The position numbers and the translations under genes were made by a program. Below, piece after piece: positions 1-7,017 of a stretch of 22,871 bases of DNA. The stretch's first letter is position 1. The number at the start of each line of letters is the position of its first letter. This DNA comes from Dehalococcoidales bacterium (GTDB taxonomy: Bacteria; Chloroflexota; Dehalococcoidia; Dehalococcoidales; UBA3254): contig JAFGOB010000101.1 in assembly GCA_016926695.1 (NCBI GenBank), positions 1 through 22,871 of the forward strand. The letters are read 5' to 3'. The notes beneath the pieces were generated by a model that had not been told where the DNA came from, did no database searches, and saw only the letters and a program-made list of their open reading frames with translations.

Positions 1-78
1 TACTGCTAAACCCTATGAAATCCTTAGTCAGAACACTAAAGGAAAGTTCTTCTCAAAAGTTTTACCTATTGAACGGAA

Positions 79-162
79 TGGTGGGCGCTAATGGACTCGA
101 ACCATTGACCTCAGTCTTATCAGTACCAGGCGAGTAAAACCCGGCACAAACGCTAAGCGCCC
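79..162 (-). tRNA. degenerate tRNA-Ile(GAU)-like gene, possibly a pseudogene
   Basis: Read on the minus strand, a perfect 7-bp acceptor stem (GGGCGCT with AGCGCCC) is followed by discriminator A and an encoded CCA. The T arm is canonical (AATGG, loop TTCGAGT, CCATT), the variable loop is AGGTC, and the anticodon loop CTGATAA would carry GAU (Ile). The rest is abnormal. The D arm is about 24 nt with only a GCG/CGC stem and an 18-nt loop instead of the usual 7-11 nt. The anticodon stem (TGGTA with GACTG) has an A-G mismatch and two wobble pairs. Total length is 84 nt, against about 77 for a normal tRNA-Ile with CCA. The intact acceptor and T halves argue for tRNA ancestry; function is doubtful. 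Confidence 0.5.
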
Positions 163-199
163 GCTTATAAATCCTGCCGGTCTGTATCCCTCTTTCTTT

Positions 200-1654
200 T
201 TATCCCGCAGGGTTCAGGCCGATGTACTGCAAAATGTTTCTACCCGCGATCCTGCCGGAGTTCACCGCGAAGCTGGAGGACAGTCCCGTCGAGTCCTTGA
301 TGCAGTAGCTGTCTCCGTACATACCCCCCGCGTCAAAGCCCCCCGCGTAGAGTCCGGGAATGACCTCGTCACCGGTATCCACAACCTCGGCCTTCTGATT
401 GATCTTGATCCCTCCAAGTGTACCCAGGAAAACATTTCTTCCCTTCACTGCATAAAACTCGGGGCCCAGCACCGGCCTGAGATATAGCGGGTCTTTGGCG
501 AACTCATCGTCACAGCCCTTCCGGCAAAAATTGTTATACTGCGCCACCGTATTTTCGAGCACAACCGGGTCCACCCCTATCTTCACGGCCAGTTCACTCA
601 CGGATGAGGCCTTGAAGACCGCATCCTTCTGGTCGACCACTGCGCTTTCCAGCTCCCGCTCCAGGTCAGTCAGGCGCGAAGCCGGCGGAAACTCCGGGAC
701 CATAGCCTTATCTATGCCCTGTTCGATCAGGTATTTTTTGGTGGACGTGTCGAAGATGCTGAAGGTACAGCCGTCCTTCTGCCGTACGCTGGCATTGCCC
801 ATTTCGGTATCGTAGAAGGTGATGCTTTCGTCACAAAACCTCTGGCCTTTTTTATTGATCCAGAGATATGGCTGAACAGGAATATAAGAAAGCTGCGGCG
901 TCAGTTCGGGATTGACAAGAGCATCACGCAGCACTTCCAGCACCCTCATCCCTTCCTCCGCAGCCCCTGCCTCGAAGGCCATGCGGATGCCGTCTCCCAT
1001 CTTTCCCTCATTCCCGAAGGGGATCAGGTTTTCGCCGAGATCGAATCCGGAGTATTTCTTGATCCACTCTTTATTATTGGCATAACCGCCGCTGGCGATA
1101 ACCACTGCCGTAGCCGGGACTTGCTGTTCTGTACCCTTTTCTTCAAATTCCACTCCGCTTATTGTCCGCCCGGATTTCAGCACCCTCGTTACAGGAGTCG
1201 ATAGTGAGATCGCAACTCCCAGCGCCCTGGCCCTTTCTTCCAGCGTTTTTATCACGGCTGCGCCCGCGCCCTGGACCACGTGGTAGGTATAAGGAGCGCC
1301 GGGGATATTGGTAGTGGCGGTAGTGAAAACCACGCCCTGTTTCTGAAGCCATTCGATTGTTGCGGCCGACTCGTTGACTATAGCTCGCACCAGGTGCGGG
1401 TTAGCCCTCCAGTGGCTGTAGCTCATGATACTCTTGAAAGCCTGATTGCGGCTGTAGGTAATGTACCTCTCGCGCTGCATACGGCTTTCAACGGCGAAAA
1501 TGCCGCGGAAATTCACCGAGGTACCGCCGCAGGCTGCGGCCTTTTCAAATACCCTTACCCTTGCCCCACCTTCCGCCAGGGTAACCGCTGCCGCCAGTCC
1601 CGTTACTCCCGAACCAACGATTGCCACCTGTATCTGTTCCTGCGAAAGCGTCAT
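200..1654 (-). CDS. FAD-dependent fumarate reductase/ketosteroid dehydrogenase-like flavoprotein
   Basis: This is a 484-residue FAD_binding_2-family protein. It has an N-terminal dinucleotide-binding motif (GSGVTG, residues 14-19), an acidic residue ending the second strand (E37), GGTS near 43-46, an INKKGQRFCDE segment typical of fumarate-reductase-like flavoproteins, and a C-terminal GLYAGGFDAGG FAD-binding segment. There is no signal peptide, haem motif or flavin-attachment domain, so it is probably a soluble cytoplasmic reductase or dehydrogenase of a C=C bond or ketone. Its substrate cannot be read from the sequence. The start at 1654 is preferred over an in-frame ATG at 1684 because AAAGGAGG lies just upstream of it. 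It is transcribed divergently from the aldo/keto reductase, and its promoter carries the tandem operator motif shared with the cupin gene. Confidence 0.9.
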   Translation of the reverse strand: MTLSQEQIQVAIVGSGVTGLAAAVTLAEGGARVRVFEKAAACGGTSVNFRGIFAVESRMQRERYITYSRNQAFKSIMSYSHWRANPHLVRAIVNESAATIEWLQKQGVVFTTATTNIPGAPYTYHVVQGAGAAVIKTLEERARALGVAISLSTPVTRVLKSGRTISGVEFEEKGTEQQVPATAVVIASGGYANNKEWIKKYSGFDLGENLIPFGNEGKMGDGIRMAFEAGAAEEGMRVLEVLRDALVNPELTPQLSYIPVQPYLWINKKGQRFCDESITFYDTEMGNASVRQKDGCTFSIFDTSTKKYLIEQGIDKAMVPEFPPASRLTDLERELESAVVDQKDAVFKASSVSELAVKIGVDPVVLENTVAQYNNFCRKGCDDEFAKDPLYLRPVLGPEFYAVKGRNVFLGTLGGIKINQKAEVVDTGDEVIPGLYAGGFDAGGMYGDSYCIKDSTGLSSSFAVNSGRIAGRNILQYIGLNPAG

Positions 1655-1724
1655 TTCCCCTCCTTTCCGGTCGTATATTTGCACCCTTTGTTTCTCCCCG
1701 GAATACCACTATACGGCCTTTGAC

Positions 1725-1753
1725 TTCTTATTTTGTTAAGTGTATCATATAAT
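1725..1753 (+). promoter_or_regulatory. possible promoter for the aldo/keto reductase operon
   Basis: A perfect TATAAT lies at 1748-1753, with a weak -35 (TTCTTA, 1725-1730) 17 bp upstream. The predicted transcription start would fall inside the first operator copy. A better placed -35 is not visible, so an activator may be required or the start may lie elsewhere. Confidence 0.35.
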
Positions 1754-1779
1754 ATACTATTAATAAATACTACTATCAA
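1751..1779 (-). promoter_or_regulatory. sigma70-type promoter for the flavoprotein gene
   Basis: On the minus strand TTGATA (1779-1774) is separated by 17 bp from TATATT (1756-1751). Each hexamer matches consensus at 5 of 6 positions. The spacer and the -35 box are covered by two copies of the operator-like motif. Confidence 0.55.
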
Positions 1780-1788
1780 TTAATATTA
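1755..1788. promoter_or_regulatory. tandem 18-bp operator-like repeats, divergent promoter copy
   Basis: Two copies of TACTATTAATWAATACTA lie at 1755-1772 and 1771-1788, offset by 16 bp with a 2-bp overlap. The first is TACTATTAATAAATACTA and the second TACTATCAATTAATATTA. Each is a near-palindrome. The first copy differs at one position from the motif at 5163-5180 in the cupin promoter. The pair covers the -35 box and spacer of the flavoprotein promoter. A dimeric winged-helix repressor, possibly the PadR protein at 3924-4529, is the natural candidate ligand (inference). Confidence 0.55.
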
Positions 1789-1838
1789 TCAATAGGACCT
1801 GCGGCATAAGCTGAAAGGAAGGAGGTTAGATCATCTCG

Positions 1839-2852
1839 ATGAAACTGAAAAACATGGGGAAAACTGGTCTAAAGGTATCGGTCATATGCCTCGGCACCAT
1901 GACCTTCGGTACCCAGGTAAAAGAGGCGGACGCCATTGGTCTCATCCACTCGGGGATGGATAACGGCATCAATTTTCTGGATACCGCCCCTGTCTATAAC
2001 AGCTCTCTGGCCGAGGAGATAGTCGGCAAAGCTATCAAGGGCAGCCGCCACGACTATGTGGTTGCCACCAAAGCCGGACCTCCGGCCAAAATCATCCCCG
2101 GCGTGCCGCCGGGACCGAATGAGACCGGGCTTTCCCGCAAGTCCATTTTCCGGCAGATAGAGGGCAGCCTCAAGCGCCTCCAGACCGACTACATAGACAT
2201 TTATTACGTCCATGAGCCGGACCATAACACCCCTCTGGAGGAAACCCTGGACACACTCAATGACCTGGTCCGTCAGGGTAAGGTACGTTACCTTGGCTGC
2301 TCCAATTTCGCAGCCTGGCAGACGGCCCAGGCTCTAAGGGTAAGTGAGAGGCGCCGCCTTGCCGGGTTCAACTGCGTCCAGCCGCCCTATAACCTGCTTA
2401 CACGAGATATTGAGATGGAACTTTTACCTTTCTGCCTTGATGAAGGCCTGGGTGTCTGCGTCTACAATCCCCTGGCGGGAGAGATGCTCACGGGACGTCA
2501 TGAGTTCGGCAAGCCGCCGGCGGAAGGCCGTTTTACCCTGCCTGTCCTGGGTCCCGGCTATCTCAAGCGCTACTGGTCCGAGACCAATTTCAATGCAGTG
2601 GAAAAGCTGAAAGTACTGGCAGCGGAACACAGGGTAACATTGCCCCAGTTCGCCCTGGCCTGGATACTGCATAATCCGGCTATTACCTCCGTGCTGAGCG
2701 GTACGATCTCGCAGGTGCAGCTCCAGGAAAATATGGCGTCTGTAGATATCCAGCTTACTACCGAAGAGTTCCATGCCTGTGACGAGGTCTGGAGTATGTT
2801 CAAGATACCCAGATATCATTATGCCCATCTCCCCGGCATCCCGCTGAAGTAA
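1839..2852 (+). CDS. aldo/keto reductase
   Basis: This 337-residue (beta/alpha)8 NAD(P)H-dependent oxidoreductase reduces an aldehyde or ketone, or does the reverse. The full AKR catalytic tetrad is visible: D48 and Y53 in the FLDTAPVYN segment, K78 in VVATKAG and H125 in YYVHEPD. LGCSNF and the late NPAITSVLSGT segment also fit the family. Length is normal for AKRs of the general-stress/YghZ type. AAGGAGGT lies 12 nt before the ATG, a rather long spacing. It is first in a probable operon with the HpcH/HpaI aldolase 138 bp downstream and diverges from the flavoprotein gene. The substrate is unknown. Confidence 0.92.
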   Translation: MKLKNMGKTGLKVSVICLGTMTFGTQVKEADAIGLIHSGMDNGINFLDTAPVYNSSLAEEIVGKAIKGSRHDYVVATKAGPPAKIIPGVPPGPNETGLSRKSIFRQIEGSLKRLQTDYIDIYYVHEPDHNTPLEETLDTLNDLVRQGKVRYLGCSNFAAWQTAQALRVSERRRLAGFNCVQPPYNLLTRDIEMELLPFCLDEGLGVCVYNPLAGEMLTGRHEFGKPPAEGRFTLPVLGPGYLKRYWSETNFNAVEKLKVLAAEHRVTLPQFALAWILHNPAITSVLSGTISQVQLQENMASVDIQLTTEEFHACDEVWSMFKIPRYHYAHLPGIPLK

Positions 2853-2889
2853 GGAATGCAGGAGGTTGATAACCATCATTTATGTATAT

Positions 2890-2914
2890 ACCTGTATTTT
2901 TTAAAAAACCAGGT
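2890..2914 (+). other. AT-rich hairpin downstream of the aldo/keto reductase
   Basis: The arms ACCTG (2890-2894) and CAGGT (2910-2914) flank a run of six T followed by six A that pair with each other. It lacks a terminal U tract, so it may be an mRNA-processing or partial attenuation hairpin rather than a terminator. Confidence 0.3.
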
Positions 2915-2922
2915 TAACTAAA

Positions 2923-2938
2923 TTCAGTCGTGACTGAA
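2923..2938. promoter_or_regulatory. perfect 7-bp inverted repeat upstream of the aldolase gene
   Basis: TTCAGTC-GT-GACTGAA is a perfect palindromic pair with a 2-bp centre, 52 bp before the aldolase start. It has no following T tract. It could be a regulator binding site or part of a leader hairpin. It differs from the TACTATTA-type motif seen upstream. Confidence 0.35.
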
Positions 2939-2990
2939 CCCAATGTAAAGCGAAATTCTGTTTCAGAAAGATACAAAAGGAGGCTATTGA

Positions 2991-3785
2991 ATGTCTTTCA
3001 GACCCAAAGAGAACCGTATTTTAAGCGCCATGGCCAGTGGCAGGATACCTGTCGGTATGGAGGTTAATACCGGTAATCCCAGCATCATTGAGATTCTTGG
3101 CTATACCGGTTTTGATTTCCTCATGTTCGATATGGAGCACAGCCGCTTCAGTACCGAGACCATGGAGAACTGCATCCGCGCGGCTGATGCCGCCGGTATT
3201 ACCACCATCGTCAGGATAATGGAGAACAATTCAGCCCTAGCCCGCCAGGCACAGGAAGCCGGCGCTCAGGGAATCGTGGTGCCCCATATCGAAACACCGG
3301 CGGATGTCCGCAAACTGATCGATGCGGTACGCTATGGTCCGGAGGGCAAGTGCGGTGTTTGCCCGTCTATCCGTGCCGCCAATTACTCGGGCGCCACCTT
3401 TCAGCAGTACATCGAATACTGCAACCGCAACACCATGGTTATCCCCCTGCTGGAGGACGTGGCCGGTTTTGACAATGCCGAGGAGATTTTCTCCATGCTG
3501 AAACCCGGCCTGGATGCTATCGGCACCGGGATGGGAGACCTGTCTTATTCACTGGCCAAACCGGGACAGAAGGCCGACCGGCAGCATCCCTTCGTTAAAG
3601 AGGCCGCTGCTAAGGTGACCGCCCTTTCGCAGAAAACCGGTGTCCCTATCATGGACATGGCTTTTTCGCCTGAGCATGCCCGTGAAACCGTTAAAAACGG
3701 CGCCCGCATTCTCCTGTATTCCATCGACCAGCTCCTGTTTTATTCTCTCTGCCAGGATATTATGCGCAATGTAAAATTTGATTGA
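2991..3785 (+). CDS. HpcH/HpaI-family aldolase/citrate lyase-like protein
   Basis: This 264-residue protein is of the phosphoenolpyruvate/pyruvate-dependent class II aldolase family, which cleaves 4-hydroxy-2-oxo acids to pyruvate and an aldehyde using a divalent metal. The expected active-site residues are present: E49-H50 in FDMEHSRF, R75 in TIVRIMENN, E155 in IPLLEDVAG and D183 in GTGMGDLS. The segment GAQGIVVPHIETPADVRKLI is typical of the family. AAGGAGG is 7 nt upstream of the ATG. It is the second gene after the aldo/keto reductase, which could process the aldehyde product or precursor (inference). The exact substrate is not identifiable. Confidence 0.9.
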   Translation: MSFRPKENRILSAMASGRIPVGMEVNTGNPSIIEILGYTGFDFLMFDMEHSRFSTETMENCIRAADAAGITTIVRIMENNSALARQAQEAGAQGIVVPHIETPADVRKLIDAVRYGPEGKCGVCPSIRAANYSGATFQQYIEYCNRNTMVIPLLEDVAGFDNAEEIFSMLKPGLDAIGTGMGDLSYSLAKPGQKADRQHPFVKEAAAKVTALSQKTGVPIMDMAFSPEHARETVKNGARILLYSIDQLLFYSLCQDIMRNVKFD

Positions 3786-3810
3786 TATCATTATGTTCTG
3801 ATGTTTTAAT

Positions 3811-3838
3811 TACCGGCGCAGATCGTGCCGGGTATTTT
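3811..3838 (+). terminator. weak terminator-like hairpin after the aldolase
   Basis: TACCGGC (3811-3817) can pair with GCCGGGTA (3826-3833) with one bulged base, followed by TTTTG. It sits 26 bp after the aldolase stop and before the regulator gene. Confidence 0.35.
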
Positions 3839-3923
3839 GCCATTCCTGCCGCAATAAGAGTATTATTACGGTAATGTCCGGGTATAGAACAGATTTTCAG
3901 GTAAATGAGCAGGAAATTATCCG

Positions 3924-4529
3924 ATGCTGTCAAAGACCGACCTACTTATACTGGGTATAATCGCCGAGAAACCGATTAATCCCTACGCCATCATCAAGCT
4001 GATCAACTACAAAAGCAATAGCATCCGGCGCTATATCCACCCCCAGACCGTCTATGGTGTGGTCAATAGCCTGCACCGCAAGAAGTTGATCTCCGGTAAA
4101 AGGATGAAAAACGGCAACATGCCGGAGAGGACGGAGTATTCCATTACCAAAAAGGGCGAGGAGATGATCCGTAAAAGCCTGATCTCCTATCTCAACACGC
4201 CCGAGGACAACCTCTCAGAGCTGGTACTCTCGATCCTGCTGTTAGGATTTGTCGATAAAGAAACGGTGATTGAGGCCTTGAAAGAATACCGCCAGAAGAT
4301 CCGGAACGAGATCGACATCAGCCGCAAACTGTCCACTAGGTCGAAAATTCCGGACGAGTTCTACACCCGCAAGATCGTTGCCAGGCACACCCTGGACATC
4401 CTTCTGGTGAACCTAAAAACGGTCAACGAGCTGATTGATAGGGTTGAAGCCGACAACCGCTGGCAGGACTTTCAGGTCCCCTGGTGGAGGAACGAATACC
4501 TCCAGGACGGGGAAGCACAGGGAGACTAG
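3924..4529 (+). CDS. PadR-family transcriptional regulator
   Basis: This 201-residue protein begins with the PadR winged-helix domain (about residues 1-85). Visible landmarks are LLILGIIAEKPINPYAIIK, a recognition helix around HPQTVYGVVNSLHRKKLI, and the wing with ERTEYSITKKGEEM. The C-terminal half is alpha-helical and charged, fitting the Vir_act_alpha_C dimerisation domain. Such proteins bind palindromic operators, usually as repressors released by small phenolic or hydrophobic ligands. It lies between the aldolase and the convergent cupin gene, within the set of promoters that share the TACTATTA-type motif. The Shine-Dalgarno is weak (AGGA about 10 nt upstream). An AGTATTA half-site occurs upstream near 3859-3865, which weakly suggests autoregulation. 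Confidence 0.85.
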   Translation: MLSKTDLLILGIIAEKPINPYAIIKLINYKSNSIRRYIHPQTVYGVVNSLHRKKLISGKRMKNGNMPERTEYSITKKGEEMIRKSLISYLNTPEDNLSELVLSILLLGFVDKETVIEALKEYRQKIRNEIDISRKLSTRSKIPDEFYTRKIVARHTLDILLVNLKTVNELIDRVEADNRWQDFQVPWWRNEYLQDGEAQGD

Positions 4530-4591
4530 AAAGACTCACATTAGGCCATACTTTGCCTCAGGGGCGGGCGGGCATCGAATCCGCTCCGCTG

Positions 4592-5098
4592 TTAGTTCTC
4601 CGGCTGGAATCCGACATCCTCCCAGTTGCTCCAGTCTACCCTGTTCCGCTTGTCAGCGGGTAAGAGCTGGGGGAAAAATTTCTCTGTGTGCTGAAGCTCC
4701 TGGTTTACCTCCAGGAAGATAAAGGGACGGACAAGCTTGATCGGTCTCCAGGGAGCGTGGACCACTCCGGCCGGAATATAGACCACGGTGGTTTTGGTGA
4801 TCAGGTGTTTTTCCATCTCCTCCCCCATCGAGAACTCTATCTCAGCTCCCAGGTCGGTCGGGTCCTGCGGGTTGGTGCCGATGTGGAAAAGCAGCTCAGC
4901 CCCTTTGTGGATATGGGGCGGATGGCCTATTTGGAAGGCGTCTGCCGAGACATCTACATCGGGCATAACCCAGTGCAGGAAATAGGCATTGCTGCCCTTG
5001 ACCACGGTATCATCGAATTTGGCGATAATGTCACCCAGGGGGAACTTCTGCTCGCCGCTGTAGGTTAAAAAATATTTACCGTATTTGCTGTTATCCAC
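4592..5098 (-). CDS. cupin-domain protein
   Basis: This 168-residue single-domain cupin has a complete metal-site signature: H59-x2-H62-x-H64 with E68 in HPPHIHKGAELLF, and H114 in IPAGVVHAPW. It could be a metal-dependent dioxygenase, isomerase or decarboxylase, or a small-molecule sensor; the sequence does not distinguish these. The start is GTG at 5098, 7 nt after GGAGG; a nearby ATG at 5103 is out of frame. It is convergent with the PadR gene and is driven from a promoter carrying the same operator pair as the flavoprotein/aldo-keto promoter, so it probably belongs to the same regulon. Confidence 0.85.
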   Translation of the reverse strand: MDNSKYGKYFLTYSGEQKFPLGDIIAKFDDTVVKGSNAYFLHWVMPDVDVSADAFQIGHPPHIHKGAELLFHIGTNPQDPTDLGAEIEFSMGEEMEKHLITKTTVVYIPAGVVHAPWRPIKLVRPFIFLEVNQELQHTEKFFPQLLPADKRNRVDWSNWEDVGFQPEN

Positions 5099-5162
5099 TG
5101 CATTTCCTCCATTCCCGGAATATTTTATGTAAAACCCATCTTTTTTGGAATATTCCGGTTTA

Positions 5163-5196
5163 TAGTATTAATTAATAGTAATATCTTTTAATACTA
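5163..5196. promoter_or_regulatory. tandem 18-bp operator-like repeats, cupin promoter copy
   Basis: TAGTATTAATTAATAGTA lies at 5163-5180. A second, more diverged copy at 5179-5196, read on the minus strand as TAGTATTAAAAGATATTA, matches at 14 of 18 positions. The offset is 16 bp, the same as at 1755/1771. The first copy covers the -10 box and the second the -10/-35 spacer of the cupin promoter. Confidence 0.55.
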
Positions 5197-5203
5197 TTGT
5201 CAA
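5175..5203 (-). promoter_or_regulatory. promoter of the cupin gene
   Basis: On the minus strand a perfect TTGACA (5203-5198) is followed after 17 bp by TACTAT (5180-5175, 4 of 6). The predicted leader is about 70 nt. It is fully overlapped by the operator-like repeats. Confidence 0.55.
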
Positions 5204-5425
5204 ACCAGGAAAGCATCCAAATCATTTGCTGAAAATGTACATGGTTACTGGAGAAATGCCGTAACCGGTGAAATTGTGGACTCAGGACCCGGATATTGAA
5301 GCCGTATGACGACATCTTTCCGTTGGTATAGCATCGCTGGTAGATTGTGAGGAGATTTTGGTTGAAGCAAAAGGTGAAAACCAGGCAGGTGATTAACCCG
5401 GATGGTTTAATTTTTAGAAGCTCAA

Positions 5426-5575
5426 TTATTTGTGTGTATCTTGTCTCCCGCATTCGAAACATTCTTTATCATGTAAAGTAACAACGCCGCCGCATACAGG
5501 ACACAGTCGGCGTGACCTTTCTGTTTGCAGAAAAGCATCCAGACCCCAAATCGCGCCAAGCGTGGTATGAGGTAA
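5426..5575 (-). pseudogene. C-terminal remnant of a zinc-ribbon protein
   Basis: An open frame of 49 codons starts right after a TGA at 5578-5576 and has no ATG, GTG or TTG. It encodes ...ERSRRLCPVCGGVVTL then HDKECFECGRQDTHK and a TAA stop, giving two CxxC knuckles typical of a zinc ribbon. A different frame just upstream (ATG at 5609) reads MACPFNVCGYLI, which could be the original N-terminus separated by a frameshift; that link is speculative. The rest of 5210-5420 shows no convincing gene. Confidence 0.35.
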
Positions 5576-5607
5576 TCAGGTAGCCACAGACGTTGAAGGG
5601 ACAGGCC

Positions 5608-6210
5608 ATGTTGCGTAAATTGATATTTTTGTTTGTAATTGTATTTTTGATTTCGAGTCTTTTAGCGGGAGGATGTTCTAAAAAGGCTGATGACGATGGT
5701 AAACCGGGCGGCGAAACCCCGGTAATTACTACTCGCGGCGCATCAGGAACAATTACCACCGGCACTCCTGTAAAAGTCCTGGCGGAGGAAATCACTGATC
5801 AAGGCGCCGTATTAGTCGTTGACAAAGCTGGAGACCCGCTGGACGGCTTTGTTCTTGATATACCTACCGGGGCTTATGCCAGGGTACCAGTCAAGATTCC
5901 TGAAAACCATTTCGCCATCCAGCCTGAAGTAAAAGACCTGGTCAGTCTATTACAGAGATTTACCGATCTTGAGATGACGTTCAACGGCACCCATACTTTC
6001 CGCGTATGGACAAAAGGCCAGGGTGAATCAAGCATAAGCCGGAAGGAGGGGATGAATATCCCATGGGCCGGGGCCAGCGGGCCTATTACTATCAGATGGA
6101 ACGGGACTTCATTCACGGGAAAATACGTTCACCTTGATCCGGATACGAGAGGGCGCATTGATGAAATCAGCGGGACTGTATTAACTGACGGTACGGTGCT
6201 GGAAAAATAA
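5608..6210 (+). CDS. predicted lipoprotein of unknown function
   Basis: This is a 200-residue protein. Residues 1-23 form a lipoprotein-type signal: a basic start (MLRK), a hydrophobic stretch and LLAGGC with the lipid-bearing cysteine at about residue 23, followed by a charged, flexible SKKADDDGKPGGE linker. The remainder is rich in T, V, G and D and looks beta-rich (for example a DKAGDPLDGFVLDIPTGAY segment), consistent with an extracytoplasmic beta-sandwich. I do not recognise the family. The ATG at 5608 is preferred over a TTG at 5593 because AAGGGA lies 6 nt upstream and the signal peptide then starts cleanly. It is isolated from its neighbours. Confidence 0.75.
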   Translation: MLRKLIFLFVIVFLISSLLAGGCSKKADDDGKPGGETPVITTRGASGTITTGTPVKVLAEEITDQGAVLVVDKAGDPLDGFVLDIPTGAYARVPVKIPENHFAIQPEVKDLVSLLQRFTDLEMTFNGTHTFRVWTKGQGESSISRKEGMNIPWAGASGPITIRWNGTSFTGKYVHLDPDTRGRIDEISGTVLTDGTVLEK

Positions 6211-6507
6211 TGAAGAGAACCAATCAGAGCTGAAGACTTCATTGCTTAATCAGGACGTCCGGAGCCATGTAACAATGGTCGAACATCATAGAGAATCAAT
6301 CCGGGACGGTAATAAAGACAGCAGCTTTGATTATGTGTCCACCGGCTGGAATGATTCAGTGAGTCTGCATCTGACATTGAAAAAATAGACCGTTCTTTCT
6401 CTCAACTGTTCACCAGGTTAGCTACAAAGTCCCCCTTACCTGATGATCTGGGTATTGTTTATTCCCGGATGCGGCTGCATTCTTATACAACCGCACGGAG
6501 AGTATCT
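6211..6507. other. intergenic stretch between the lipoprotein and TIGR04076-like genes
   Basis: Nothing firm is present. A short open frame ending at 6388 could encode a 37-residue peptide from ATG 6275 (ending DSVSLHLTLKK), but it lacks a convincing ribosome binding site and recognisable homology. No terminator with a U tract is evident for the convergent genes on either side. Confidence 0.3.
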
Positions 6508-6846
6508 TCAATCTATCCTCTTCATCTCCCACACGGTGCCCGTCCGGTTCGGGCAATGGATCCGGTAAACCTCCCGGTCGCTGTCATCCCAGGAAGGAAC
6601 GCCCAGTGCGACCCTCCAGTTATAAAGTTCCAGGACATGCTTAAGAGCATAGCAAATGTTATGCGGCTCCTGGTAGGGTATCGCATAGACATAAGTGTCG
6701 CCTATATTGTGGAAGCACTGCCCGGTCTTTTCTACACATTTGATCTCGATTTTGCCAAGGTTGTCCGTGAACTCCCGGTAATCAGCATCCGTGAAATTTC
6801 GCATATCAATGTTGAGATTGGATTTTTTCTGGTTACTTTTTTCCAT
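6508..6846 (-). CDS. TIGR04076-like small protein
   Basis: This is a 112-residue cytoplasmic protein. The order KIEIKCVEKTGQCFHNIGD, then EPHNICYALKHVL, then YRIHCPNRTGTVWEMKRID fits the pattern I recall for TIGR04076 proteins: a Lys/Cys strand, a G-C-x2-x-x-GD motif, a central P-x-x-I/F-C-x-A helix, and a terminal cysteine strand ending in a basic-IE/ID motif. The function of that family is unknown. The ATG at 6846 follows a GAGGGAAGAG purine tract; an adjacent TTG at 6849 is less likely. It stands alone between the lipoprotein and the truncated surface-protein gene. Confidence 0.65.
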   Translation of the reverse strand: MEKSNQKKSNLNIDMRNFTDADYREFTDNLGKIEIKCVEKTGQCFHNIGDTYVYAIPYQEPHNICYALKHVLELYNWRVALGVPSWDDSDREVYRIHCPNRTGTVWEMKRID

Positions 6847-7017
6847 CAACTCTTCCCTCGCTATAGTCTTTCCCAGGACATAACAATAATACCATCAGAT
6901 GAATAACTATAAAATAACCAGTACGCATGGCGTAGCGTTTTAAGCTCAGAATAATTCAGTGTTACGAAATGCTATAAGAGCGGACTATGACATGTGACAG
7001 ACCATAGGATAGCTATT

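Noticed and set aside
1..78. Possible attachment site beyond the tRNA-like 3' end
   Set aside because: No direct repeat of the tRNA 3' end and no integrase occur in the window. The neighbouring sequence outside would be needed.
5172..5462. 96-codon open frame on the minus strand
   Set aside because: No ribosome binding site, a composition unlike a real protein, and it covers the cupin promoter and operator region.
6275..6388. 37-residue open frame after the lipoprotein gene
   Set aside because: Weak ribosome binding site and no recognisable family. The frame is open further upstream by chance, so no start can be defended.
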